The notes under the pieces: model-generated
The model's database searches: none
Told to the model about the DNA's origin: nothing
Seen by the model: the letters and a program-made list of their open reading frames with translations, nothing else
Assembly: GCA_965243635.1 (NCBI GenBank)
Contig: OZ251574.1
Span: 3,906,001 to 3,970,000, forward strand
Direction of reading: 5' to 3'
Length of the DNA stretch: 64,000 bases
Source: Rs1 sp000416275
Lineage (GTDB): Bacteria > Pseudomonadota > Gammaproteobacteria > Pseudomonadales > Balneatricaceae
Position numbers and translations under genes: made by a program
In this document: piece after piece, positions 1 to 7,653 of the stretch
How the letters are laid out: every line of letters begins with the position of its first letter
How positions within the stretch are numbered: the first letter of the stretch is position 1

Positions 1-102
1 CCAACCGAAATTGCCGATTTAGCGGGCATTAAAACAGCTCCTGCAGAATACCTTGCTGAGGCATTATCACTAAAATCTGGTTTAGATAGTTTAGCTGCTT
101 AA
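1..102 (+). CDS. C-terminal fragment of an unidentified protein
   Basis: An open frame enters from the left edge and stops with TAA at 100-102, giving 33 residues that begin PTEIADLAGIK and end SGLDSLAA. I do not recognise the family. The composition (alanine- and leucine-rich, helical) is that of a normal cytoplasmic protein tail. The gene runs towards a convergent chorismate mutase gene, with an inverted repeat between them that could end both transcripts. Confidence 0.5.
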   Translation, partial: PTEIADLAGIKTAPAEYLAEALSLKSGLDSLAA

Positions 103-167
103 CATTCAAAGTGCTTGATTAGCTCTTTTGCAGAGGCCTTGAATAAATTTAACTTTACTACGAGAGC

Positions 168-223
168 CTCTGAATAAGTCACACTCGCCCCATGGGGTGG
201 GTGAAATCGGCACTTATTCAGAG
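168..223. repeat. Long inverted repeat between convergent genes (hairpin or terminator)
   Basis: CTCTGAATAAGT at 168-179 is matched by its exact reverse complement at 212-223. The interior (about 184-203) is itself nearly palindromic around CCCCATGGGG. The result is a long hairpin between an incoming plus-strand gene and the minus-strand chorismate mutase gene. It lacks a T tract, so it may be a factor-assisted terminator or a small inverted-repeat element. Confidence 0.5.
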
Positions 224-252
224 ATTCCAGTAGCTTAAGTGATATGAAATAT

Positions 253-525
253 TTAATTTATTAAGTGGTTATGCCTGAGTATAACTTCTTCAATAATCGT
301 TTCAAAGACACGATTAACCATTGTTTCACTCAAATCATGTTGCTTAGCTAAGCTAGCAAAACGTTTAAACTGACTGGCTTCGCGCGCTAAATCTTTAGCC
401 TGTAGTGCTTTTTCAGCTTTGTATAAACCGACCCGTTCGGTCAATTGAAAACGCTCTGCTAACAATGCCACTAGCTGCTCATCAAGTTTATCTATTTCAG
501 CGCGCATAGCTATCAAATTCTTCAT
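253..525 (-). CDS. Chorismate mutase, AroQ class, stand-alone
   Basis: The 90-residue protein has the AroQ (CM_2) pattern: an N-terminal helix with R8, D12 and D15 in MRAEIDKLDEQLVALLAER, then a V-x-x-YK segment, and a last helix ending near residue 86. Chorismate mutase converts chorismate to prephenate for phenylalanine and tyrosine synthesis, in the cytoplasm as an intertwined dimer. The length is that of a free-standing AroQ enzyme with no dehydratase or dehydrogenase domain. A strong GGGAGGAG ribosome site sits just before the ATG. It is the last gene of a minus-strand group after a PPOX protein and a GST. An isochorismate-pyruvate lyase (PchB-like) role is possible but nothing nearby supports it. 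Confidence 0.85.
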   Translation of the reverse strand: MKNLIAMRAEIDKLDEQLVALLAERFQLTERVGLYKAEKALQAKDLAREASQFKRFASLAKQHDLSETMVNRVFETIIEEVILRHNHLIN

Positions 526-725
526 TCGCTCTCCTCCCAGGGTGATTTAATATTATCCAGAGTGTCTAAAAGGTGTAGAGGTTGGCTGGCATCAGTGACT
601 TCCATACCCTGCTTAAGATCAGCGATTGATCCGCTATTAAGCGCCGGATTAAGTAAGCTGTGCCACGATCAACAGCTATTGTTAAGAAATTCTGCTCAGT
701 ACTAGTTTCACGTATAGCTAGCTCA
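522..725 (-). pseudogene. Decayed gene remnant upstream of chorismate mutase
   Basis: On the minus strand a frame from about 668 to 522 reads a plausible protein tail (NPALNSGSIADLKQGMEV and on to DNIKSPWEESE) and ends with TGA overlapping the chorismate mutase ATG (ATGA). A stop precedes it. The neighbouring frame at about 725-669 reads equally protein-like sequence (HELAIRETSTEQNFLTIAVD). This suggests one gene broken by a frameshift and 5' truncation, formerly coupled to chorismate mutase. I cannot name the family. It could also be chance open frames. Confidence 0.35.
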
Positions 726-731
726 TGCTGG

Positions 732-1361
732 CTATTTATATAAACCGGTCACTAAGTTTTTCACCTCTATTATCTCCAACATCCGCTGATAATGGCTATA
801 GATATGACTAAACTGTCGAGGATCCACCCCATCAGCAGGCAGCCATCTGGTAATCACAAATAAGCACAAATCGGAACTAGTCATTTGCTCGCCATGTACC
901 CAGGGGCCGATCAATAAATCGTTTTCGATAATATTAAAGTAATCGATCATATTCTGGGGCACTTTTCGTGCCATTTCATCTTTCGCTAGCTGGCCACTAG
1001 CCCACCTTTCAGCACGCCATAAATGGGCGTGAGCCACATGCACTGTGGAACTTAAAAAACTATTAAAAGAATCGATGAGGGCGCGAAAGTATGCTGACAT
1101 TGGGTTTGGATGAACGAGTGGAGAGTGTCGGTTGTTTTGCAAGTTATCCAGATAATTCAAAATAGCTGGGGCCTCTGTAATAATTCCTTGATCCGTCAGT
1201 AAAGCTGGCACCCTGCCCAACGGGTTAACCGCTAAATATTCAGCACTGCGTTGCTGCCCTGCTTTTAAATCAATAGCGATTGCCTGATAGCTAACACCGC
1301 TCATCTCTAAAGCAATATGTGGAGCGAGAGCAATAGTACCTGGCGCGTAATAATATTTCAT
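732..1361 (-). CDS. Glutathione S-transferase family protein
   Basis: The 209-residue protein starts MKYYYAPGTIALAPHIALE, the beta-alpha-beta thioredoxin-like start of GSTs with the active-site region at residues 7-11. A conserved LGRVPALLTDQGIITEAPAI segment follows at about residues 48-67, carrying the cis-proline and the glutathione-contacting E-A/S pair. The rest is the all-helical C-terminal domain (about 90-205). This architecture fits a bacterial beta-class-like GST that conjugates or transfers glutathione to electrophiles in the cytoplasm. It lies 16 bases downstream of a PPOX flavoprotein on the same strand, so the two are probably co-transcribed. The substrate is unknown. Confidence 0.85.
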   Translation of the reverse strand: MKYYYAPGTIALAPHIALEMSGVSYQAIAIDLKAGQQRSAEYLAVNPLGRVPALLTDQGIITEAPAILNYLDNLQNNRHSPLVHPNPMSAYFRALIDSFNSFLSSTVHVAHAHLWRAERWASGQLAKDEMARKVPQNMIDYFNIIENDLLIGPWVHGEQMTSSDLCLFVITRWLPADGVDPRQFSHIYSHYQRMLEIIEVKNLVTGLYK

Positions 1362-1377
1362 AGACAGCCCTTGTAAT

Positions 1378-1983
1378 TCATAGTTGATTTTTATATCTAC
1401 TGACCATTTCTTGCTGTGTTTCGACGGGACCTGTGTCGCCGACTTGATCTCTAATCATCTGCCCCATAGAGGGGAGCACACTTCTGTGTTGAATTGACTC
1501 AGGGCACCAAAGCTTAGAGCGCATCATCGACTTAGCACAATGTAAAAATACTTCTTCAATTTCAATGATGATCACTGACTTAGGTGGATTTTTATCACCA
1601 CAGCTATACTGCAAATCTTCTTCACTGACACTGATATACGCCGCGCCATTGACTCTTAAGGTCTCATCTACACCTGGAATCATAAATAAACAGCCGACCT
1701 TCGCGGTTTCAACAATATTGATCAATGAATCAAGCCTGTTGTTACCTCTCGCATCCGCAATGGCTATTTTTGTCGGATTTATTAGTCGTGCAAAGCCCGG
1801 TTCTCCACCGCGCGGAGAACTGTCGACCGCCCCCTCCTTACTATAAGTAGAAAGCACCATAAATGGCGACAGGGAGATGAATTCAATACTATGCTTTTCT
1901 AGGCAAGACAATTGTTTTTGCAACGATCTGCCACTTGCTTGACCGTATAACTGCCTTAAACTTACTGCACTTTCAATGCGCAT
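1378..1983 (-). CDS. PPOX-type FMN-binding flavoprotein (MSMEG_1061-like)
   Basis: The 201-residue protein has the split-barrel flavin-binding layout of pyridoxamine-phosphate-oxidase-like proteins. Visible blocks are FMVLSTYSKEGAVDSSPRGG (about 41-60), IADARGNNRLDSLINI (about 74-89) and GCLFMIPGVDETLRVNG (about 97-113), which resemble the TIGR04025/MSMEG_1061 subfamily. Such proteins bind FMN or F420 and act as small-molecule oxidoreductases. The PRGG and RLDS motifs are typical phosphate contacts. It is the first gene of a short minus-strand set that continues into a GST. The substrate cannot be told from sequence. Confidence 0.8.
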   Translation of the reverse strand: MRIESAVSLRQLYGQASGRSLQKQLSCLEKHSIEFISLSPFMVLSTYSKEGAVDSSPRGGEPGFARLINPTKIAIADARGNNRLDSLINIVETAKVGCLFMIPGVDETLRVNGAAYISVSEEDLQYSCGDKNPPKSVIIIEIEEVFLHCAKSMMRSKLWCPESIQHRSVLPSMGQMIRDQVGDTGPVETQQEMVSRYKNQL

Positions 1984-2310
1984 TATCTAACATCCTTAAA
2001 AGTAGTCATTCACCGGGCTGGTCTAACTTCGACAGCTGTATCATAGCAACTAGTAGATTTATATGTCATGGTTAATTTTTAACCTTATTGCCGGATATGA
2101 AAAGCTGTAATGCGCTTGATTTGCGATGAACCCTAATCTACAAAGGATTTGGCTATGCTGGATTTGCAGACAGACGAGGAGAGCTACGCCTAACCCGTAG
2201 CTTTTATGAGTATTTAAAATTTATAGGTTTTTTGATAGGAAAAAGAGGCCCTCATCCAACAATCTTATTAGATGTTGGTTGCGCGACATCTAGCCTAATT
2301 TGTTGATTAT
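1984..2310. other. Intergenic region with a weak hairpin terminator
   Basis: This stretch holds the upstream region of the PPOX gene. At 2182-2202 it has AGCTACG and CGTAGCT around a 7-base loop, followed by TTTT, a modest plus-direction terminator. No coding potential is evident. A further near-palindrome (AATCTTATTAGATGTTGG) lies near 2260-2280. Confidence 0.4.
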
Positions 2311-2754
2311 TTATTTTACTGCCCTAACTTTGTCTACCACAGTGATAATAGCGAAAATAATTGAGCAGATAACACTTAAATATAAGCCTGTAAATAGAGT
2401 GCTAAAATACGCGGCGATGAAGCTATTTGACGAGCCTGTCAATCCTAAATATTTGACCGTCATAATGGCTGCAATCCCTGAATACATATCCGGTACTACC
2501 ATTAATTGCACGGGAATTCTCAGAACGGCACATAGCAACAGCCTATGACTTAATTTTTCACGACCGGTTTTTTGCAAATATAAGTCAAGATTCAGATAGA
2601 GCAGATACCAGGTAAACACTCCTAAGATCATACCCGATAGGCCTACATAATCTCCAGACTCAAAACCTAGAACAAAGCCGGTAATAGAATTCAAACCAAC
2701 CAGTAAAATCCATTTAAAATAAATATTGATACAGAGGCTCCCTAATAAGTTCAT
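2311..2754 (-). CDS. Small multi-pass inner-membrane protein, unknown function
   Basis: From the ATG at 2754 the protein has 147 residues with about four hydrophobic segments: near 9-30 (FKWILLVGLNSITGFVLG), 35-52, 72-100 and 115-140, ending in a basic tail (DKVRAVK). I do not recognise a family. The frame could be extended upstream to a GTG at 2820, but that extension lies in a copy of a repeat end (CCTGAATCCGTG), so I favour the shorter start although neither has a clear ribosome site. It has no operon partner. It may be a small transporter-like or accessory membrane protein. Confidence 0.5.
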   Translation of the reverse strand: MNLLGSLCINIYFKWILLVGLNSITGFVLGFESGDYVGLSGMILGVFTWYLLYLNLDLYLQKTGREKLSHRLLLCAVLRIPVQLMVVPDMYSGIAAIMTVKYLGLTGSSNSFIAAYFSTLFTGLYLSVICSIIFAIITVVDKVRAVK

Positions 2755-2823
2755 CAGACGTACTGAGTTGTGTATCAGTGCGTATATATACAAAGCTAAT
2801 ACCTGAATCCGTGCTTTCACTGA

Positions 2824-2983
2824 CCTGAATCCGTGACTTCAAAGTGAATACAGAGTGTAAGATATTGGTTTTACGGTGGAATTGAAAAATCTTAGCTGCA
2901 CCCGTAGGTTCAGCGGGCATTTTTCTAACCGCTGTAGAATCAAGAGCTTGCGCTATGTGGTGCAGTGAAGTCACTGATTCAGG
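2824..2983. repeat. MITE-like element, family 1, copy A
   Basis: The left end CCTGAATCCGTGACTTCA (2824-2841) is mirrored by TGAAGTCACTGATTCAGG (2966-2983), an 18-base terminal inverted repeat with one mismatch enclosing 160 bases and no gene. The interior contains TAAGATATTGGTTTTAC and AGAATCAAGAGCTTGCGC, both seen again in the other copies. An extra, partial left end (CCTGAATCCGTGCTTTCA) sits just outside at 2802-2819. Confidence 0.75.
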
Positions 2984-3121
2984 ACTGAGTCAGGTTTACG
3001 CTAAATTTAGCACTGGATTTAGTCCGGTACTGGGCAGTTGTTAAAGAAGTTCTGAACAGTTCGGTTTTTTATACTCAGCCTAGCAGCCAAAGAGACTATG
3101 CAGAAACCCGCAAACTAAGCG

Positions 3122-3274
3122 TTACTGTTGCAGATTTAAATCAGTGTCAGACTCGCTAACGGTTTCCCGATCGGCTTTGGCAATGTATTTATCTTTCTGA
3201 TTTGGACTTCGTTTAGCTTTAGCTTTTTTAAGTCGTTTATTAAAAATCTGATTGAGCTTTTTCTTGCGATTCAT
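3122..3274 (-). CDS. DUF2986-like small basic protein
   Basis: A 50-residue frame starts MNRKKKLNQIFNKRLKKAK and continues with RSPNQKDKYIAKADRE, matching the pattern I recall for the DUF2986 family of gammaproteobacteria: a very basic N-terminus, then a Y-I-x-K-A-[DE]-R box at about residues 33-38, then an acidic tail. The function is unknown. The charge suggests nucleic-acid or ribosome contact. It stands alone in a 420-base gap. Confidence 0.7.
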   Translation of the reverse strand: MNRKKKLNQIFNKRLKKAKAKRSPNQKDKYIAKADRETVSESDTDLNLQQ

Positions 3275-3403
3275 CAAAAATAGTCCAGTGGTAAAATAAT
3301 GATCCCAATTATAAATTCTTTTAGCTTAGTTACCAAGCATCTAGTAATAAATTTAAATCCAATCGCCAGTTTTACAGGCTAAGATTGTTGTAACCTAGTG
3401 GAT

Positions 3404-3871
3404 TTAGATCCAGCGGCGTACTTTACGGCAATACTGATGATACTCTTCAGCAAACTTTATGCTTAGATACTGCTCTTCTCTGGCAATAACCAACGTTTTT
3501 ATCAGCCAAGTGGCGGGAATCATCAGCAGCATGATCCAATAGCTATTCAAACTAAACGCCATTCCAAAACCAAAACAAATAAATGACAGATATATCGGAT
3601 TTCGGCTATAGGCAAAAACTCCACTATCGACAATGTTGCTCGTAGGTCGCCACGGCTCGATACTAGTTTTTGCTTTGCGCAGCCCTAACAATGCCGATAC
3701 AGCAAGTATTATTGCGATCAAAAAAGCAAAACCAGCAGCTAGCCACAGTGTTTGATTAGGATAAATGGTGAGCGGCACGTACCTTTGCAAGATAGAGCCG
3801 AGCAGCACTGCGATTATATAAATTAGTGGTGGAGGGAATTTAACCCCGGCACCTTTACTGTCATTTTCCAT
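3404..3871 (-). CDS. Isoprenylcysteine carboxyl methyltransferase-like membrane methyltransferase
   Basis: The 155-residue membrane protein has four or so hydrophobic helices and the ICMT/PEMT C-terminal signature: GVFAYSRNPIYL (about 88-99), then EEQYL (about 132-136), then EEYHQYCRKVRRW (about 142-154). These positions form the SAM- and substrate-binding pocket in the family. In bacteria these proteins methylate unknown lipids or small molecules at the inner membrane. The start lies only 40 bases from the divergent SDR start, so the two promoters must overlap. Confidence 0.8.
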   Translation of the reverse strand: MENDSKGAGVKFPPPLIYIIAVLLGSILQRYVPLTIYPNQTLWLAAGFAFLIAIILAVSALLGLRKAKTSIEPWRPTSNIVDSGVFAYSRNPIYLSFICFGFGMAFSLNSYWIMLLMIPATWLIKTLVIAREEQYLSIKFAEEYHQYCRKVRRWI

Positions 3872-3911
3872 GCTATTCTACGCACCATTATTCACTATGA
3901 GTTTATCTATT

Positions 3912-4667
3912 ATGGCATTAACAGGAAATTTTATCATTACAGGAGCTGCCAGCGGGATTGGCGCAGCGGTGGCCAAAAAGATTGCCGGACCTAACTGTAG
4001 TCTCATCTTGCAGACCCGATCCAACCTTGATGATTTAGAGAGATTAGCTGACATCTGCAAAGCAAAAGGCGCGCTAGTTTACACACAAAAAATAGATCTG
4101 ATTGAACAGAGCCAAACTCAAAAGCTAATAAATTTTAGCTTAGATAAATTTAGCTCTATTGATGGGGTCATCGCAGCTGCTGGGTATCCTGATTGGCAAA
4201 ATTTTGATGATTTATCCGTTGAGGACTTTATGAAGTCCGTACTATTGATGCAGCAATCTACATTTATGTTACTTCAGCAATTCAATAGGCAATTGCAAAC
4301 CAGTAAAGGTAGTTTTGTGGCTGTCAGCTCGTTTTTAGCCCATAAAATGAAGGTAGGAAACAGCATCACCCCAGCATCAGCCTCTGCTAAAGCGGGTCTT
4401 GAAGCACTTGTTAAGTCATATGCTGCTCAATATGCGGCATCGGGAATTCGCTGCAATGCAATAGTACCGGGCTACATAAAAAAAGATGGCGGTAAACACA
4501 CCCCTATAAGCCCTGATGCAATAGCAAAAATAAACGCTCGCATACCTGCGGGGCGACTCGGTTTACCCGAAGAAGTTGCATCTCTCGCTCAGTTCCTGCT
4601 CAGCAGCCAAAGTCGCTACATCACCGGCCAACTGCTGCATATTGATGGAGGGTTGCTATTAACCTGA
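3912..4667 (+). CDS. SDR-family NAD(P)-dependent oxidoreductase
   Basis: From MALTGNFIITGAASGIG the protein has 251 residues. The Rossmann glycine motif TGAASGIG is at about 8-15. The active-site serine block (VAVSSFLAHKM) lies at about 137-147, a catalytic lysine is in the SASAKAGLEALVKSYA segment, and the PG motif is in CNAIVPGYIKKDGG. The usual Y-x-x-x-K is replaced by S-x-x-x-K here (SASAK), which is worth noting. The end, GQLLHIDGGLLLT, is typical. Upstream in-frame ATGs at 3870 and 3897 exist, but the first overlaps the divergent gene. The substrate is unknown. Confidence 0.8.
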   Translation: MALTGNFIITGAASGIGAAVAKKIAGPNCSLILQTRSNLDDLERLADICKAKGALVYTQKIDLIEQSQTQKLINFSLDKFSSIDGVIAAAGYPDWQNFDDLSVEDFMKSVLLMQQSTFMLLQQFNRQLQTSKGSFVAVSSFLAHKMKVGNSITPASASAKAGLEALVKSYAAQYAASGIRCNAIVPGYIKKDGGKHTPISPDAIAKINARIPAGRLGLPEEVASLAQFLLSSQSRYITGQLLHIDGGLLLT

Positions 4668-4812
4668 ACTTGAACTTGAACAGAGCGGACACTTCCCTGT
4701 AAATAATTAAAGATTTAGATACAGGGCCAGTGTAACAGCACTCGTAAAAGTGCCATTCAACCTTTGGCTGGAATTTGACTTAAGTTTGGCTTAATTTTGG
4801 TTTAAGCTTGGC
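4665..4812. repeat. Short tandem repeats 3' of the SDR gene
   Basis: TGAACT is repeated at 4665-4681 directly after the SDR stop. Three tandem 11-mers lie at 4780-4812: TTAAGTTTGGC, TTAATTTTGGT and TTAAGCTTGGC. These resemble the 7-8-mer arrays near 18.1 and 52.4 kb in unit sequence and in position after a gene end. No gene is present between 4668 and 4905. Confidence 0.5.
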
Positions 4813-4905
4813 TAAAAAAAGCTTCTTCCATTCGCCGGCCCACTAATTTAGCCACCTTTAAGCCATGGATTGATGGTTTAAAGAACAGCCAGGGTATATT
4901 AAAAA

Positions 4906-5508
4906 TTAGGGGCGCACTAATTGAAACGATGTATCAGTACTACTATAAAAGTTACCACCCATCTTCCCGATTGCTCCCACTTTCAACGTATCTATTTTAT
5001 CCCCTGTAACACAGCGATCTTCAGCATGGAGAGCGACAACATTTAGCAGCATCATCGAACCGCCCATCGGCTGATCCGAGATGCAGATAATCTCGCGCAG
5101 TTGACATTCGAAACGCACTGGAGAGATAGCGACGCCTGCAGCTTTAACCCGTTTACTGGCCACCTTTTCTATACCCAATGCGATAAATTCATCTTGATCG
5201 ACAGCATAACTGGCACTAGTGGCATTCATTAATTCAGCGGCCGCACTATCGACGATATTGACCACGCACTCGCCTGTTTGCTGCAGGTTAGTTAAGGTAT
5301 GCTTGTGCTGCATATCCCGAGGGAATATCTCGGTGACACACAACACCATAGGCTGGCAGCTGACCACGGTAAAAAATGAATATGGCGCTAAGTTATCTAC
5401 ACCTTGTTTACTGATAGTACTGACCCACGCTATGGGTCTGGGAATAACCGCTGCTACCAGCGCCTGATAACATTCAACAGGAGCTAAATCTTTGATCTCA
5501 AGATACAT
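4906..5508 (-). CDS. Flavin reductase-like FMN-binding protein
   Basis: The 200-residue protein has the DIM6/NTAB flavin-reductase fold. An N-terminal VIPRPIAWVSTISKQGVDNLAPYSFF block (about 21-46) holds the FMN phosphate contacts. A GECVVNIVD strand follows (about 78-86), then a barrel strand FECQLREIICI (about 133-143). Such proteins supply reduced flavin to monooxygenases or act on their own as oxidoreductases in the cytoplasm. No monooxygenase lies beside it. It is single on the minus strand. Confidence 0.8.
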   Translation of the reverse strand: MYLEIKDLAPVECYQALVAAVIPRPIAWVSTISKQGVDNLAPYSFFTVVSCQPMVLCVTEIFPRDMQHKHTLTNLQQTGECVVNIVDSAAAELMNATSASYAVDQDEFIALGIEKVASKRVKAAGVAISPVRFECQLREIICISDQPMGGSMMLLNVVALHAEDRCVTGDKIDTLKVGAIGKMGGNFYSSTDTSFQLVRP

Positions 5509-5761
5509 GATAGATAACCGAAAATTATGAATTGACGGTTACTTTAACCTAAAACTGACATTTGAGTTCAAAAAAATTTCTTTAAACTAAATGTTGATTA
5601 GAAATTGCAGCATTGAGCCTATAGCTGACATTATTCAGATTGAGGATTTTATGGCCTTAATCCAACTCGGAACAAGTTATACACAATCGAGCCGCACGAA
5701 GAATTGGGTCATAAAAAGCGCAGATTCCAATTTAACGATACTGCAAACCCAATCATTTTAA

Positions 5762-6406
5762 TTACCGCTGCGCTGTATCTATAGTCGGTAATTCCTGCTC
5801 CGCTGCTCGCAGCCATTGTTGATAGGCAGGCAGTTGCAACATTTTGTTATGATACTGCTGCACTATCTTTGGCAGTTGAATAGCATAAATACTGAACCTG
5901 ACCACAACGGGCATGAAAAAAGCGTCTGCTATGGAAAATTCACCGAATAAGAAGTGCTCTGCTGTTGGCTTTTTCTCTAGTACAGTGCTAAAGATCTGGA
6001 TAATTCTTGCGATATCTTTTTCCGCCGCTGCCGACAGTCTAATCGCAGATTTTTCACGGCGACAATTCATCGGCATCTCATCGCGTAGCGCTGAAAAACC
6101 CGAGTGCATTTCCGCACAGATAGACCGCATCTCAGCCCGTTTATTTATCGCTGTAGGTAGTGCTTTATTGGCTAGATAGCGCTCGTTGATGTATTCACAT
6201 ATTGACAGCGAATCCCAAACCCTTAAGTCATTATCAATCAATACTGGTACTTTAGAATTTGGGCAGTGAACTGCTAATTGCTCATTGGTATCTTGCTGAT
6301 ACAACCAAAGCTGTTGCTCAGCAAAATCCAAGTCGAAGTGCTGCATTAACAACCAGGGCCTTAAAGACCAAGAAGAATAATTTTTATTACCGATAATAAG
6401 CTGCAT
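5762..6406 (-). CDS. Glutathione S-transferase family protein
   Basis: The 214-residue protein opens with IIGNKNYSSWSLRPWLLM (about 4-21), where the S-S-W-S motif carries the catalytic serine as in zeta-like bacterial GSTs. SKVPVLIDNDLRVWDSLSICEYI (about 51-73) follows with the cis-proline and the D-S glutathione contact. The C-terminal helical domain includes GEFSIADAFFMPVVVRF. It differs clearly from the GST at 732-1361. No functional partner is evident, and a role in detoxification or ligand isomerisation is only inferred. Confidence 0.85.
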   Translation of the reverse strand: MQLIIGNKNYSSWSLRPWLLMQHFDLDFAEQQLWLYQQDTNEQLAVHCPNSKVPVLIDNDLRVWDSLSICEYINERYLANKALPTAINKRAEMRSICAEMHSGFSALRDEMPMNCRREKSAIRLSAAAEKDIARIIQIFSTVLEKKPTAEHFLFGEFSIADAFFMPVVVRFSIYAIQLPKIVQQYHNKMLQLPAYQQWLRAAEQELPTIDTAQR

Positions 6407-6644
6407 AATTGTTCCTTAGTGATACTGAGTGAGCCAAGCATAAATTTTTTGTAGAGGAACTAACAGTGAATATTTTTTATAGTTATTATCAAAATAATTG
6501 ATGCTGAAAACCTAACCAATCCCCAGCCAACCTGATATCGTGATTGATTCCGCTGCTATAACAAAACAGCAACGGTTAATAAACAATGCAACTTAAACAG
6601 ATAATTGAAGTTTTTCCAACACTGCAAAGTAACTATTTTTAGCC

Positions 6645-6771
6645 GCTGAATCAGCAGTTTCAGAGTGAGCATAGAACCTAAGATAATGGTTTTACAGTAC
6701 CGTTAAAATATTCTAGCCAATCTCTGAAAAATTGCTAGATCTGTGCTGTGACCAGCTGTCACGGATTCAGC
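6645..6771. repeat. MITE-like element, family 1, copy D
   Basis: Ends GCTGAATCAGCAGTTTCA (6645-6662) and AGCTGTCACGGATTCAGC (6754-6771) are degenerate versions of the family 1 terminal repeats. The interior has AAGATAATGGTTTTACAGT. The copy is 127 bases, ends 30 bases before the LysR start, and lies in a 395-base gap that otherwise shows nothing. Confidence 0.6.
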
Positions 6772-6801
6772 ATAAAGCCTAATTTTATTAAAGAAGCTAT
6801 T

Positions 6802-7653
6802 ATGGATATTGAATTATTAAGAACCTTCGTAACTGTCGTTGACAATGGCAGCTTCACACGCGCTGCCAGCCAGATCTATAGAAGCCAATCGGCGATCAGC
6901 ATGCAGATAAAACGCTTAGAAGAGCAATTAGATAGGCGACTATTCGACAGGAGCTCCCGTTCACTAAAATTGAGTTTAGACGGCAAGGCTTTAGCCCCCT
7001 ACGCTAGAAAACTGCTTAAATTGCATGATGAAGCGATGCAAAACATCATCAATCGTTCACCGGTAAAAAATATTCGGATCGGTTGCCCAGATGATTTTTC
7101 TCACACCTTATTAGTTGATCTTATTCAGGTTATGCGGCGGCATATTCCCGGTGTGCACATCTCTTCCATCTGTGCTAACTCCAATATATTGCGCCAACAT
7201 TTGGATAGTAGTGAGCTCGATATAACCATTATCACGCGTCTTGAAAATAGTACGGAAGGTGTTTTGTTGCGACAAGAGCAAGGTGTATGGCTATCTAATG
7301 ATCCCCAGCTTTTACAACATCGTCCACTGCCTCTCGCTTTGTTAGAGCCGAGCTGTAAGTTTCATAGCTCTGTCATTGATGGCTTAGAAAAAGCCGGGAT
7401 TAGCTATGATTTAATCTGTGATGCCAGCAATTGTGGTTTATTAATTGAGTTAGTTAGACGAAATTGCGCTGTTTCTGTGATGGCAGCACATGCTGTACCT
7501 AGTGATTTAGTGCAGCTATCTGAGGTGACAAATTTACCTGCGCCACCTGTGACAGAAATTGCAATTTGTTTAAAAGGTGGCAATCAACTAATTGCTGGTA
7601 TTTCACTGGAGGATATCGCCCTCGAGATGAAAAAACTGCACAGCCAAAAGTAA
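6802..7653 (+). CDS. LysR-family transcriptional regulator
   Basis: From MDIELLRTFVTVVDNGSF the protein is 283 residues. The winged HTH is at about 4-62 (AASQIYRSQSAISMQIKRLE with the recognition helix, then the wing around LFDRSSRSLKLSLDG). The effector-binding type-2 periplasmic fold runs from about 88 (IRIGCPDDFSHTLLVDLIQ) to the end. The upstream extension to 6748 falls in a repeat copy and was rejected. The target is not obvious: the next gene is convergent and its own divergent neighbour is a GST. It may control the GST or act at a distance. Confidence 0.88.
   Translation: MDIELLRTFVTVVDNGSFTRAASQIYRSQSAISMQIKRLEEQLDRRLFDRSSRSLKLSLDGKALAPYARKLLKLHDEAMQNIINRSPVKNIRIGCPDDFSHTLLVDLIQVMRRHIPGVHISSICANSNILRQHLDSSELDITIITRLENSTEGVLLRQEQGVWLSNDPQLLQHRPLPLALLEPSCKFHSSVIDGLEKAGISYDLICDASNCGLLIELVRRNCAVSVMAAHAVPSDLVQLSEVTNLPAPPVTEIAICLKGGNQLIAGISLEDIALEMKKLHSQK

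Noticed and set aside
2714..2974. 86-aa minus-strand frame across the repeat copy A
   Set aside because: It runs through a non-coding element with inverted-repeat ends and overlaps the membrane protein gene.
5651..5761. 36-aa frame downstream of the GST gene (MALIQLGTSYTQ...)
   Set aside because: It ends directly at the convergent GST stop, has no ribosome site beyond a weak TTGAGG and no family resemblance.
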